A stretch of DNA of 64,000 bases from positions 74,102,501-74,166,500 of the forward strand of contig NC_064614.1 in the NCBI RefSeq assembly GCF_023898315.1, read 5' to 3'. The notes below the pieces were generated by a model, which was not told the DNA's origin, did not search any database, and was given only the letters and a program-made list of their open reading frames with translations. Position numbers and translations under genes: made by a program. The stretch comes from Schistocerca nitens. Lineage: Eukaryota; Arthropoda; Insecta; Orthoptera; Acrididae. Shown piece by piece: positions 1 through 10,396 of the stretch. The first letter of the stretch is position 1. Each line of letters opens with the position of its first letter.

Positions 1-451
1 CCATGACATAATCTCTTGTGTTAACGGCGTGAAAGCCGATGTATATTCTGCCCATTGTTATAATGTTCCGCCACATTTGCGCTGACACCTCGGCGACGTG
101 ATGAACAACATCACGACCCCGTGGCCCAGTCTTAAATTTTAATTTAAAACAGTTCTTGAATTCATCTTCATTAATTTCCTCGAAATTTTGCTGCCTAATT
201 GTTTCTAGTAATTCATCATTAGTCATTATTGCGGGTACATCATATAGTATGACTAAGGGATTACGTTTTCTCGGTGGTTCGCATTTGACCACCGAGTTCA
301 GTTTTTGGTTGTTCAACAGTTTTTCTTTGTCATCTTCGGAAGCAACTTCAACTATGACAGAATTTCTACTTGGTTTAACTCTTTTAATTCGTATTTTATC
401 TTTAACAGGGTCTATGCTTTTAGTGAAAAGTTTAGTGAATAGTTCTCCTTG
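1..451 (-). pseudogene. Non-LTR retrotransposon ORF1 (gag-like) fragment, runs off window start
   Basis: The minus strand is open from a TGA (plus-strand 452-454) down to base 1, about 150 codons, with no early ATG. The translation has a charged low-complexity start, then a block with PLVILYDVPAIM, FKLKFKTGPRGRD and HHVAEV...GRIYIGF. That order resembles the nucleic-acid-binding ORF1 of R1-clade non-LTR elements, in which such a block precedes CCHC knuckles; the knuckles would lie outside the window. Such proteins coat the element RNA. Upstream on the minus strand (463-985) lies a repeat found again at 4,528-5,057, which may be the element's 5' region. Recognised from memory of the family, so the clade is tentative. 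Confidence 0.55.
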
Positions 452-462
452 TCAGTAGTAAT

Positions 463-985
463 GATATAACACTGTTCGTAAAGCGAATATTTCAGTTCTC
501 AGTCCTCACTTGTACGAGCGTGCGCGTAACCGTCGCGGTGCGGCTGATTGTTGATAATGCGGAAACGCGATGATTGAACGCACGTCCTCACGCTCGCTAC
601 AGGACACTGGCATTTGACTACACTCTTTTATGGTAACTAATTTCTACTGATTCACATCAGTTCATTCTGGGAGACCGAAAATGGCGCGGATGATTGATTC
701 TGTGCGACACGCAACGAGAGGATACACAATTACGTTATCGGCGGCACTGCTCATTTTTAATTACACCTTGACGCACTTCCCTCTGAATTACTTCCATATT
801 TAATCACTTTCCTGTAGTAGCACTTGTGGAAAAACTTCAACCTGAATACTAACAATGATTCTTGCATGCAGAGCTACATACTACACAACATAACCGTTTC
901 GTGTCCCGTGCTCGACTCTCTCCAGACGCGTCTGCCCGCAAAGATACTCCACAACTAAGCCAGCGATATGAAAATACGCTTACAA
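463..985 (-). repeat. Dispersed repeat copy A (possible retrotransposon 5' region)
   Basis: This segment matches 4,528-5,057 in the same orientation over roughly 520 bp with scattered differences (by eye about 85-90% identity). Both copies stop at the same point, after ATACGCTTAC or GTACGCTTAC, so that point is a real element end. Copy A lies directly upstream, on the minus strand, of the gag-like frame at 1-451. It contains short sub-repeats of the type CGCGG(A/C)TGATTG. Confidence 0.7.
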
Positions 986-1009
986 TAGTAACATTAAGAT
1001 TGCAGAAGG

Positions 1010-2600
1010 AATTCCACTATTAAATTCAGAGGAGAGAGCGGATACATGGAAAGGGTACACTGAAGGCCTCTATGAGGGGGACGATTTGACTGATGTGATA
1101 GAAGAAGATACAGGAATCGGCTTAGAAGAGATACGGAATCCCGTATTAGAATTTAAGAGAGCTCTGGGAGAGTTAAGATCAAATAACGCAGAAGGGATAG
1201 ACACATTTCATCATAATTTCTATAATCATTGGGGGAAGTTGCAACGACCATTCATGTTGGTGTGTGTGAGAATGTATGAGTCCGGCAACATACCATCTGA
1301 CTTCCGGAAAAATATCATCCACACAATTCCAAAGACTGCTCAAGCTGACAAGTGCGAGAGTAGTAGGATCAGCTCAACAGCTCAAGTGTCCAACTTGTTT
1401 CCAGGAATAATATACAGAGGAATGGAAAAGAAAACTGAGGATTTGTTTGATGACGATGTTTGGCTTTAGGAAAGGCAAAGGCACCAGTGAGTCAATTCTG
1501 ACGTTGCGATTCATAATGGAAGCAAGACTGAAAAAAAATCAAGATACCTTCATAGGGTTCGTCAACTTGAAAAAAGAGTTCGACAAAGCAAAATGGTGCA
1601 AGATGTTCAGAATTCTGAAGCAAAAAGGGGTAAGGTATTGGAAGAGACAGGTAATGTACAGTATCCACAAGGGCCAAAAAAGAATAATAAGAGTAGAAGA
1701 CCAAGAACGAAGTGCTCCGACTAAAAAGGGTTTGAGACAGGGACGTATTCATTCATCCCTACTGTGGAATCTGTACGTCGAAGCCATGATGGAAATAAAA
1801 GAAAGGCCAGTAGTGGAATAAAAACTCAATGTGAAAGGATAGCAATGATACGATTCGCTGATGACATTGCTATCCCGAGTCAAAGTTATGATGAATTACG
1901 TGATCTGCTAAATGGAATAAAGAGTCTAATGAGTACAGAATATGGATTCAAAGTAAATCGAAGAGTGACGAAAGTAAAGAGAAGTATCCGAAAGGAGAAC
2001 AGCGAGAAACTTGACATGTAGGATTAATGGTCACGAAACAAATGAAGTTAAGGAATTATACTACCTATGCAACAGAATAACCAATGACATTAAAAGCAGA
2101 CTAGCACTGATAAAAAGGGCATTCCTGGTCAAGAGAATTCTACTACTATCAAACATAGGCCTAAATTTGTGGAATAAGTACCTGAGAATGTACGTTTGGA
2201 GTAAAGTATTGTATGGTATTGAAACATGGACTGTGGGAAACCGGAATAGAAGAGAATCGAAGCATTTGCGATGTGGTGCTGCAGAACGTATGCTGAAAAT
2301 TAGGTCTACTGAAAAGGTAATGAATGAGGAAGGTCTGCGCAGGATCGGAGAGGATAGGAAGATGTGAAAACCGCTGAGAAGGAGAAGGGACAAGCTGGTA
2401 GGACATCTCTTAAGACATCAGAGAATGACTTCCATGGTAGTACAGGGAGCTGTAGAGGGGAGAAACTGTAGAGGAAGACAGAGATTTGAATACATCCAGC
2501 AAAAATCTGAGGACGTTGTTTACATGTGCTACTTTGAGATGAAGAAGTTGGCACAGGAGAGGAATTCATGGCGGGCCGCATCTAACAAGTCACATGACAG
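1010..2600 (+). pseudogene. RTE-like non-LTR reverse transcriptase, decayed copy
   Basis: Four overlapping frames (1,086-1,469, 1,447-1,821, 1,764-2,021, 2,011-2,367) line up with the minus-strand copy at 14,668-16,218, showing one ancestral RT broken by frameshifts. Shared landmarks are SDFRKNIIHTIPKTA, the fingers block ARLKKNQDTFIGFV, GLRQG, the catalytic-loop equivalent IRFADDIAI, and the C-terminal ESKHLRCGAAERMLKI. The 3' part (2,402-2,590) also matches the other copy. It would have made cDNA at a nicked target; this copy cannot encode a working protein. I assign it to the RTE/BovB-like group from the general layout. Confidence 0.8.
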
Positions 2601-2767
2601 ATGACACCCTCCCCCCGCCCACCTATCTTAATGGATAGAGAGATTACCGAGTATTCAGAAACATGGTTCATCATCATAAGTTAACTCGGTACCAAAACTG
2701 AAGTGCATAACAGAGAGAACTACGTAAGGAATGAAAGATTTTCCCAGTTTTCATAAGTACGATAAAG

Positions 2768-3445
2768 CACTTGCCCGCGAAAGGCAAAGGTCCCGAGTTC
2801 GAGTCTCGGTCGGGCACACAGTTTTAATCTGCCAGGAAGTTTCATATCAGCGCACACTCCGCTGCAGAGTGAAAATCTCATTCTGGAAACATCCCCCAGG
2901 CTGTGGCTAAGCCATGTCTCCGCAATATCCTTTCCTTCAGGAGTGCTAGTTCTGCAAGGTTCGCAGGAGAGCTTCTGTAAAGTTTGGAAGGTAGGAGATG
3001 AGGTACTGGCAGAAGTAAAGCTGTGAGTACCGGGCGTGAGTCGTGCTTCGGTAGCTCAGTTGGTAGAGCACTTGCCCGCGAAAGGCAAAGGTCCCGAGTT
3101 CGAGTCTCGGTCGGGCACACAGTTTTAATCTGCCAGGAAGTTTCATATCAGCGCACACTCCGCTGCAGAGTGAAAATCTCATTCTGGAAACATCCCCCAG
3201 GCTGTGGCTAAGCCATGTCTCCGCAATATCCTTTCTTTCAGGAGTGCTAGTTCTGCAAGGTCCGCAGGAGAGCTTCTGTAAAGTTTGGAAGGTAGGAGAT
3301 GAGGTACTGGCAGAAGTAAAGCTGTGAGTACCGGGCGTGAGTCGTGCTTCGGTAGCTCAGTTGGTAGAGCACTTGCCCGCGAAAGGCAAAGGTCCCGAGT
3401 TCGAGTCTCGGTCGGGCACACAGTTTTAATCTGCCAGGAAGTTTC
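2768..3445 (+). repeat. Tandem tRNA-headed repeat, 2.25 units of 301 bp, with 9-bp target duplication
   Basis: The tRNA-like core GCACTTGCCCGCGAAAGGC recurs at 2,767, 3,068 and 3,369, an exact 301-bp period. Each head carries an A-box-like GGTAGCTCAGTTGG (missing from the first, 5'-truncated unit) and a B-box-like GAGTTCGAGTCTC. The 225-bp body between heads is nearly identical in the two full units. The direct repeat ACGATAAAG flanks the block (2,759-2,767 and 3,446-3,454), so the multimer appears to have inserted as one piece. The anticodon loop lacks U33, so these are pseudo-tRNA heads rather than functional tRNA genes. Confidence 0.85.
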
Positions 3446-3454
3446 ACGATAAAG

Positions 3455-3815
3455 ATATTTTGAATACGTAATGAGATGCACCAGATGAGATAAAAATATA
3501 TACACATAAAAATAGTCACTGCACAAACTTTCTGCTAGGAGGCTGGTAAATAACCAAGAAAAAATGTGTATAAAAAACTCACACAGGGAGAAGTAAATTT
3601 TGAGCTTGAAAAGTTCCCAACAATGAACCAAACATCCTCCAATCATAACGTGCAGACTTTCACGGCTGGCGTCTTCATTAGTTAAAACTTCGAGGCTGGA
3701 AGGCTTGGTCAATCTGTAAAACTTCTTCTTCCTGACGTTCCGTTGCCGATTGCGGGTAACATCTTCCGAGATGAGTTGTTCTGTGTCGCAAATATTAGTA
3801 GAGGTCAGAACAGTC
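3455..3815. other. Unassigned
   Basis: No convincing coding or structural signal. The piece around 3,650-3,760 has a repeat-like look but I cannot name a family. Confidence 0.4.
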
Positions 3816-4080
3816 TTCCTTGTAGTTCTGAGTGCTTTATGTCGTACCTAAGTGGGCAAAGTGTTGGGGCTCCTATTGTTGGTGCTTGCGTAACCAAAGG
3901 AACCGAAGTGTTTGTTGTGTCAAACAGATACTGTGGCGAAAATTTATACCGCATACAAGGAAAGCGCAGAAACACTATCCGCTAAGTCACAACGTCAACG
4001 ACAGTGTGCGTGATCATGACAGACAGTTACTGAAGGGCATAGAGACGAAAAATAAGACGAATACAGCTGCGTAACTTGTA

Positions 4081-5057
4081 ACACGCCCGGGAGTACAATT
4101 GTGTGGGGTGGTACCTTTAAACTTTTTGTCGATTCGACCAGGCGCCCTGCCCACACCACGTACCTGGCAGTCCCGCGGCGGTCGTACTGTTCTACTCCAC
4201 ACTGCTGCTGGCTTGCCTGAAATTATTTATCGAAATATGCAAGCGAATAAGGGGAGCCACTCAACGTTAAAGCACAACACTATTCGACGTCTGCTACGAA
4301 CAACTATATTCTGAGACGGTTAAAGAAAATAGCAGGTTGTACTGTTTACATTCTAAGTCATAAGTTTTGGTGTCAACTTCTAAATGATTGTCTGCCCACA
4401 AAATCACTTGGACGAGCATACGCGTTCCGAACACGGCGCGGATGATTGTCGATGATGCGAAAGCCGAATAATCGAACGAAAGTTCTTACGCTCACCAGGC
4501 TTACACAGATTTCTTTTGTTACCACTAGAAATGATATACCACTGTCCGTAAGGTCAGTTCTTCAGTTTTCAGGTCTCACTTGTACGAGCGTGCGCGTAAC
4601 CGTCGCGGCGCGGCTGATTGTTGATGATGCGGAAACGCGGCGACCGAACGCTCGTTGTCACGCTCGCTACAAGACACTGGCACTTGTTTGCACTCTTTTA
4701 TGGTAACTCATTTTTGCTGATTCACATTAGTTCATTCTGAGAGGCCGAACACGGCGCGGATGATTGATACTGTACGGTACGTCACGCAACGAGAGGATAC
4801 ACAAATACATTATCAGCAGCACTGCTCATTTTTAAATTACTTCTTGACGCACTTTCCTCTGAACCACTTGTATATTTTATCACTTTACTGTAATAGCACT
4901 TGTAGCAACACTTCAGTTTCCATACTAACAATGCCTCTCACAAGCCGAGTTATACACAACACAACATAACAGTTCCGTGTCCCATGCTCGACTCTCTACA
5001 GACGCGGCTGCCCGCAAAGATACTCCACAACTAAGCCAGCGATATGACAGTACGCTT
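4081..5057 (-). mobile_element. Insertion in Tc1 carrying dispersed repeat copy B
   Basis: The Tc1 sequence is broken between about 4,080 and 5,058. Positions 4,528-5,057 of the insert match copy A at 463-985. The left 450 bp is not shared with copy A and has no recognisable frame. TAACT occurs at both junctions (near 4,081 and 5,058) and may be a short target duplication. Whether this is a truncated non-LTR element or another type is unresolved. Confidence 0.55.
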
Positions 5058-5172
5058 ACTAACTGAATGTCCCACTAGCGGACCCTGTCATCACTAAAAT
5101 AACACGAAGGGAGCTCCATAAGCTGGAAGTTTCAGGGCAAGCTGTAATTCCAAATTCCTATAACAGGAAGAA

Positions 5173-5348
5173 AAAAAATAATGGTTCAAATGGCTCTGAG
5201 CACTATGGGACTTAACGTCTATGGTCATCAGTCCCCAACAACTTAGAACTACTTAAACCTAACTAACCTAAGGACACCACACAACACCCAGTCATCACGA
5301 GGCAGAGAAAATCCCAGACCCCGCCGGGAATCGAACCCGGGAACCCGG
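5173..5348 (-). mobile_element. tRNA-derived SINE, 5'-truncated
   Basis: On the minus strand it runs from a B-box-like GGGTTCGATTCCCGG through the common locust-type body (GGTTAGTTAGGTTTAAGTAG, AAGTCCCATAGTGCTCAGAG) to CCATTTGAACCAT. A perfect 14-bp duplication, TATAACAGGAAGAA, flanks it (5,159-5,172 and 5,349-5,362). The tRNA A-box half of the head is missing. Confidence 0.93.
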
Positions 5349-5790
5349 TATAACAGGAAGAATTGGTGTCGAAGCAATAAGGCCCAGACTATGGAGAAAT
5401 GGAAGAAGCCCATTTGGTAGGATGATCTTGTTAAATGCTGTTTCCAACACCTGGCAGAGCTTATGTCTGGCGTACACTGTCCCAAGGCCACGTTGCCAAC
5501 TGCTTCCTTCCAAGAGTGAGACATGGCGGGTATTAGACGATGATAATGATAGTCATATCGTAGTATTCAATAAGCCCAACGGTTACTCCACCACGTCGCA
5601 TTACCGTCAAGGACTATGTTGTTGTTTTTGGGTGATTAGTTCCATCCGATGGTCCTACATTTGTTACCCACTGGCTACGCTGTGACACGGCTGCTGTTCA
5701 CACAACTCGCATCGTAGAGGACGGAATTGTCGATTCTCCTTATAACACTACCACTACTGCTATTGAAGCATAACCTCAGAACTGGAGGCA

Positions 5791-6370
5791 AATTGTATCA
5801 CTAAATTATTAGTCAAAGCAATTATAGTATAAAGAAGCAGAGCAGTGTTACCCTCTGGAAGGAATTTTGTTATGTTGACCGTGATTTACCCAACGGAAGT
5901 GGCTTATCGAAAGGGAAAGTCAGAACTGCGTAAATGTTTAAACAGTAACAAACAAAATTTGCATATCCACACTGTACAAATGATAAGGAAAACGGTCGCC
6001 AGCCTAATTAGGTATAAGAATGAGTGACATTCCTATTCAAGACAATGAATAAGAGTAACTTTAATGGACAAACACAACCTATTCTTTGCCACACGAGAGT
6101 GCAATGGACTCTATCACAAGCATATATTAACGTTAAGGTTGGAGCCGATACTCAGAGCAGAACAAACTATTTGCCTAAGTACAACAGATACTGATACACA
6201 CTATTGTCTTCAGTGCTCAGTCAAACAGGATGGTCTCAACAATATTACTACTAATACTCACCACACAATCGAAAACTGTACACAGGTTAAGTCTCTCTCA
6301 GCGAGATACCTTTCTACTTAGAATAAATTTTAAATGAAATGCACTGTCAAACACTTTATCACTGATCTAT
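5791..6370. other. Unassigned
   Basis: AT-rich sequence with only short open frames; no family recognised. Confidence 0.4.
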
Positions 6371-6371
6371 G

Positions 6372-7413
6372 ACTGAAAGCAATTACTGTAATCATCGTCA
6401 GTTACGGAGTTATGTGAGACGAATGTACACCAATGAAGAGAAGATAGAAATGCTACTCATCTATGGGGAACCCACCTTACCGACGGATTTTTTCTCGTCT
6501 TCTTGCGAGGCTTCAGGAAACGGGAAGTTTCAACTCACGTCAACGCAATCATCGTAGCACTCGCACAGACGAAGCTGCCGAAGTTACTGTTCTCTCTTCC
6601 GTTGCTATGACTCCACATGTGAGCACACGACAGCTTGAACACGAGACTGGCATTCCTAAAACCAGTGTACTTCGTATTCTTACACGTCACCGGTTCCATC
6701 CTTATCATGTACACCTACGTCAAGAATTGCGTGAGGATGATTTCCAGAATCGTGTACAGTTCCGTCAGTGGGCACAGCAGCAAATCCTCGCCAACCCGAA
6801 GTTCTTCTCCAATGTTCTGTTTACCGATGAATGTTCCTTCTCAAACAAAGGACAGGTAGATACAAGGAACATGCATTATTGGTCCCGCGACAACCCACAG
6901 TGGCTTAGACAGGTGGAACATCAGCGTCAATGGAGAGTTAATGTCTGGTGTGGGATGCTTGGCACTTTATTGGCCCTTATTTCATCAATGCTAGTCTAAA
7001 CGGCACAGCGTATGCTAACTTCCTCAGACAAATTCTTCTTCCTCTTCTGGATGAAGTGCCGCTAAGAACCAGAAAGCTTATGTGGTATCAACACGATGGA
7101 TGTCCAGCTCATAATGCCTTGCGTGCACATCGTGTTCTGAACCCAAGGTATCCTGCCAGATGGATCCGTCGAGAAGGAACAGTTACTTGTCCTGCTAGGT
7201 GTCATGATTTAAATCCTCTGGACTTTCTTCTTTGGGGATGCATTAAACACGTGGTCTATCGCGATATTCCAACAACTCCAGAGGACATGTAGGAACGTGT
7301 CGTGCTTGCTTGTAATTCTCTTCAGCAGGCAGCACTGGAAGCAGTAAATAATTCTTTAATTCAACCAGTGCACAAATGTGTCGGTGTTCAGGGTCACCAC
7401 TGTGAACACCTTT
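6372..7413 (+). pseudogene. DUF4817-type Tc1/mariner-superfamily transposase pseudogene
   Basis: Three frames join into one transposase: an N-terminal YTNEEKIEMLLIYGE block (HTH region, about 6,425-6,480), VSTRQLEHETGIPKTSVLRIL (second HTH), the first acidic motif LFTDECSF (about 6,815), then QHDGCPAHNA (about 7,090) and HDLNPLDFLLWG (about 7,210). These are the expected D, D and D/E positions of an IS630/Tc1/mariner catalytic core. It is broken by frameshifts near 6,480 and 6,960 and by an in-frame TAG at 7,290, after which homologous sequence continues to about 7,413. It would have cut and pasted its own element. TIRs were not found. A mini-element at 60,783-61,555 belongs to the same transposase group. 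Confidence 0.8.
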
Positions 7414-7561
7414 GGATGTTCTACCCTTGGACAATGGTACAGGAGAGTCAAAGTCCATTTTATGTTAAGCTTTCACTTGATTACATTTGTTTTCTGACAA
7501 CTACAACAAGTGGACGAGTTTGTGATCCCGGGCGCAAAGTCAGTGTTGTGTTATGGAATTA

Positions 7562-8962
7562 CGCTACGGGCCATCAAAATTGCTACACCACGAAGATGAC
7601 GTGCTACAGACGCAAAATTTAACCAACAGGGAGAAGATGCTGTGATATGCAAATAATTAGCTTTTTAGAGCATTCACACAAGGCTGGCGCCGGTGGCGAC
7701 ACCTACAACGTGCTGACATGAGGAAAGTTTCCAACCGGTTTCTCATCCACAAACAGCAGTTGACCGACGTTGCCTGCTGGAACGTTGTTGTGATGCCTCT
7801 TGTAAGGAGGAGAAATGCGTACCATCACGTTTCCGACTTTGATAAAGGTCGGTTTGTAGCCTATTGCATTTGCGGTTTATCGTATCGCGACATTGCTGCT
7901 CGCGTTGGTTGATATCCAATGACTGTTAGCAGAAAATGGAATCGGTGGGTTCAGGAGGGTAATACGGAACGCCGTGCTGGATCACAACGGCCTCGTATCA
8001 CTAGCATTCGAGATGACAGGCATCTTATCCACATGGCTGTAACGGATCGTGCAGCCACGTCTCGATCCCTGAGTCAACAGATGGGGACGTTTCCAAGACA
8101 ACAACCATCTGCACGAACAGTTCGACGACGTTTGCAGCAGCATGGAGTATCAGCTCGGAGACCATGGCTGCGGTTACCCTTGACGCTGCATCACAGGCCG
8201 GAGCATCTGCGATGGTGTACTTAACGACGAACCTGGGTGCACGAATGGTAAAACGTCATTTTTTCGGATGAATCCAGGTTCTGTTTACAGCATCATGATG
8301 GTCGCATCCGTGTTTGGCGACATCGCGGTGAACGCACATTGGAAGCGTGTATTCGTCATCGCCATACTGGCGTATCACCCGGCGTGATGGTATGGGGTGC
8401 CATTGGTTACACGTCTCGGTCATCTCTTGTTAGCGCTGACGGCACTTTGAACAGTGTACGTTACATTTCAGATGTGTTACGACCCGTGGCTCTACCCTTC
8501 ATTCGATTCTTGCGAAACCCTACATTTTAGCAGGATACTGCACTACCGCATGTTGTAGGTCCTGTACGGGCCTTTCTGGACACAGAAAATGTTCGACTGC
8601 TGATCTGGCCAGCACATTCTCCAGATATCTCACCAAACGTCTGGTCAATATTGGCCGAGCAACTGGCTCGTCACAATACGCGAGTAACTACTCTTGATGA
8701 ACTGTGCTATCGTATTGAAGCTGCATGGGCAGCTGTACCTGTACACCCCATCCAAGCTCTGTTTGACTCAGTGACCAGGCGTATCAAGGCCGTTATTACG
8801 GCCAGAGGTGGTTGTTCTGGGTACTGACTTCTCAGGATCTATGCACCCAAATTGCGTGAAAATGTAATCACATGTCAGTTGTAGTATAATATATTTGTCC
8901 AATGGATGCCCGTTTACCATCTGCATTTCTTCTTGGTGTAGCAATTTTAATGGCCAGTAGTG
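7562..8962 (+). mobile_element. Tc1-like DNA transposon with terminal inverted repeats
   Basis: The left end CGCTACGGGCCATCAAAATT and the reverse complement of the right end CACTACTGGCCATTAAAATT match, with similarity continuing about 25 bp further in. TA dinucleotides flank the element (7,560-7,561 and 8,963-8,964), as expected for this superfamily. Length is 1,401 bp. Confidence 0.85.
7792..8826 (+). pseudogene. Tc1-like transposase, multiply disrupted
   Basis: The frame starts MPLVRRRNAYHH and ends with the typical tail ITARGGCSGY. Between them are the paired HTH DNA-binding region (GLSYRDIAARVG, then SARTVRRRLQQHGV), the catalytic block FSDESRFCLQHHDGR, GVMVWGAIGY, and the C-terminal half with WPAHSPDISPNVW and ELCYRIEAAWAAVP. 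In-frame stops occur at 7,910 and 8,222, near 8,250 and at 8,528, so this copy cannot make transposase. It lies inside the TIRs of the element at 7,562-8,962. Confidence 0.88.
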
Positions 8963-8964
8963 TA

Positions 8965-10389
8965 ATAATGTTGTGTTTCAGTGAATGGTATACTGTGATA
9001 CATTTTTAAATAGGTCTTTAGGAGAGGAAATGAAATGCCGAATAAACAATACGGGCTGCTATTTAAGAAAAGTCATATCGCTGTTCATACCTTTGTAAAA
9101 AACAAAGCTACGACTAAGGCAATCATGCTTATTGATGTCCCCCTGACGGCTGAAGAACATTGGCTTGAAACCTTTTTGTATTTTGCATCTGGACAAACAG
9201 ATACTTAGGGTGGTCAAGATGAATGGGGCACCCTGTATTTTCAAAACGCTTAAGATTTACAAACCCAAATTTTTCCTGGTAAACTCATACCGTAAGGGGG
9301 TTGCCGGGAGGAGGGGCGGGGAGGGGTTGGGCGGTGGGAAAGGGGGGGGGGGTTGTGGAGAGCGTGCAGTATACCAGTGCGAAAGACTGCTCTACGACTA
9401 CGCCATAGTTTATGACTCGTTGTAATATATCAGTCTCGTCGTAAAAATCAGCCCTTCCTGTAACCTTCAAGAAGCCAGCAGAGCAGAAATTAAGTACGTG
9501 CTGAGATCCAAACAGCTCCCTATGCCGGTGCATAAAAATTCTTTTATAGGGCAACATACAAGGGAAGGGGAAGTATCTCATAAATTGAGAAAGCCTCGGA
9601 ATGTAGCCACGCAATTCCTTTTATTGTTCGAATCAGATATACTTTTGATTTGATTAACTTTTTAATGACGCCTATGAACGTTGGACGGGAAGCGCCGGCT
9701 ATTATACGCTGCTGCTTTATTTGCACATTCCGGACACCGCCACCACTCGGATTATGACCGTGGCTCCCAAGACCTGAGATACGCCGTACGTCGCCGTATC
9801 GTAAATGCTGGATACAAGTGCGCGCGCAGTGCTTTGGCAATGAAAGTGGAATAGTGTCGGTGTGCGCACGCCTTGCAAGTATAATTATATGCAGTCTCTG
9901 CTACTGGGGTAATGATGCTGAAATACAAGCAAGCATAAACGGTTATTTGCAGCATTGGCTGGCAATGAACAGAAGACCATCTCTCGTATCACTTTTGCAC
10001 CTGTGCTCTGCCGTAAGTGCCTGCCAATGAAAATCACAGCAACCATCCAAGAAGTTTAGAATATAGCAGTGTTTTCGGAAATTTTGTGAAATGGTTTCAG
10101 GCATGTCCCATGTCTTCCACAAGACACACCTGTGTCATGCTACTGGGAACGTATTTTGTTCCACAAGGTTCCAGCTTGTAGCACATACTTCATCTTCTCT
10201 AGGTCAATTACCTTTCCTGCGTAACATTGCCTGAGGAACTCGTCTTGCTTACAAATGTGGTGAACATTTCAGTAAAGTTATATAGAGTTTTAGGAAGAAC
10301 TCTTAAAGTTGTTTTTATAGGCAATGATGAAATGTTGTTCACCAGCCTTCAGATTTGTGTGACTTACCGCGTAATCGAAATTTAGCGAA
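8965..10389. other. Unassigned, with a G-rich tract at 9,296-9,352
   Basis: No protein family recognised on either strand. The tract at 9,296-9,352 is nearly pure G with A and T interruptions, including an uninterrupted run of 11 G. It is low-complexity sequence with potential for G-quadruplex formation. Confidence 0.5.
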
Positions 10390-10396
10390 TTTCTTT

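Larger units (their letters stand above)
3816..5790 (+). mobile_element. Tc1-like transposon, degenerate and split by two insertions
   Basis: Bases 3,816-4,080 match the start of the Tc1-like copy at 28,820 (same order of motifs: GAGTGCTTTA, TTTATACCGCATACA, GACAGACGG). The rest resumes at 5,058 with AACTGAATGTCCCACT, equivalent to GAACTGAATGCTGCATTCG at 29,055. It then reads through CACGAAGGGAGCTCCATAAG, TGGAGAAATGGAAGAA and GAGTGAGACATGGCGGG. The transposase frame is destroyed. Two insertions interrupt it: 4,081-5,057 and the SINE at 5,173-5,348. Confidence 0.7.

Noticed and set aside
3047-3121. tRNA gene candidate in the 301-bp repeat
   Set aside because: The head has A/B-box-like blocks, but the anticodon loop lacks U33, acceptor pairing is poor, and it occurs in tandem with a SINE-like body. 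Treated as pseudo-tRNA.
9296-9352. G-rich tract as telomere-like or regulatory element
   Set aside because: No TTAGG repeat unit, the usual insect telomere motif; low complexity only.
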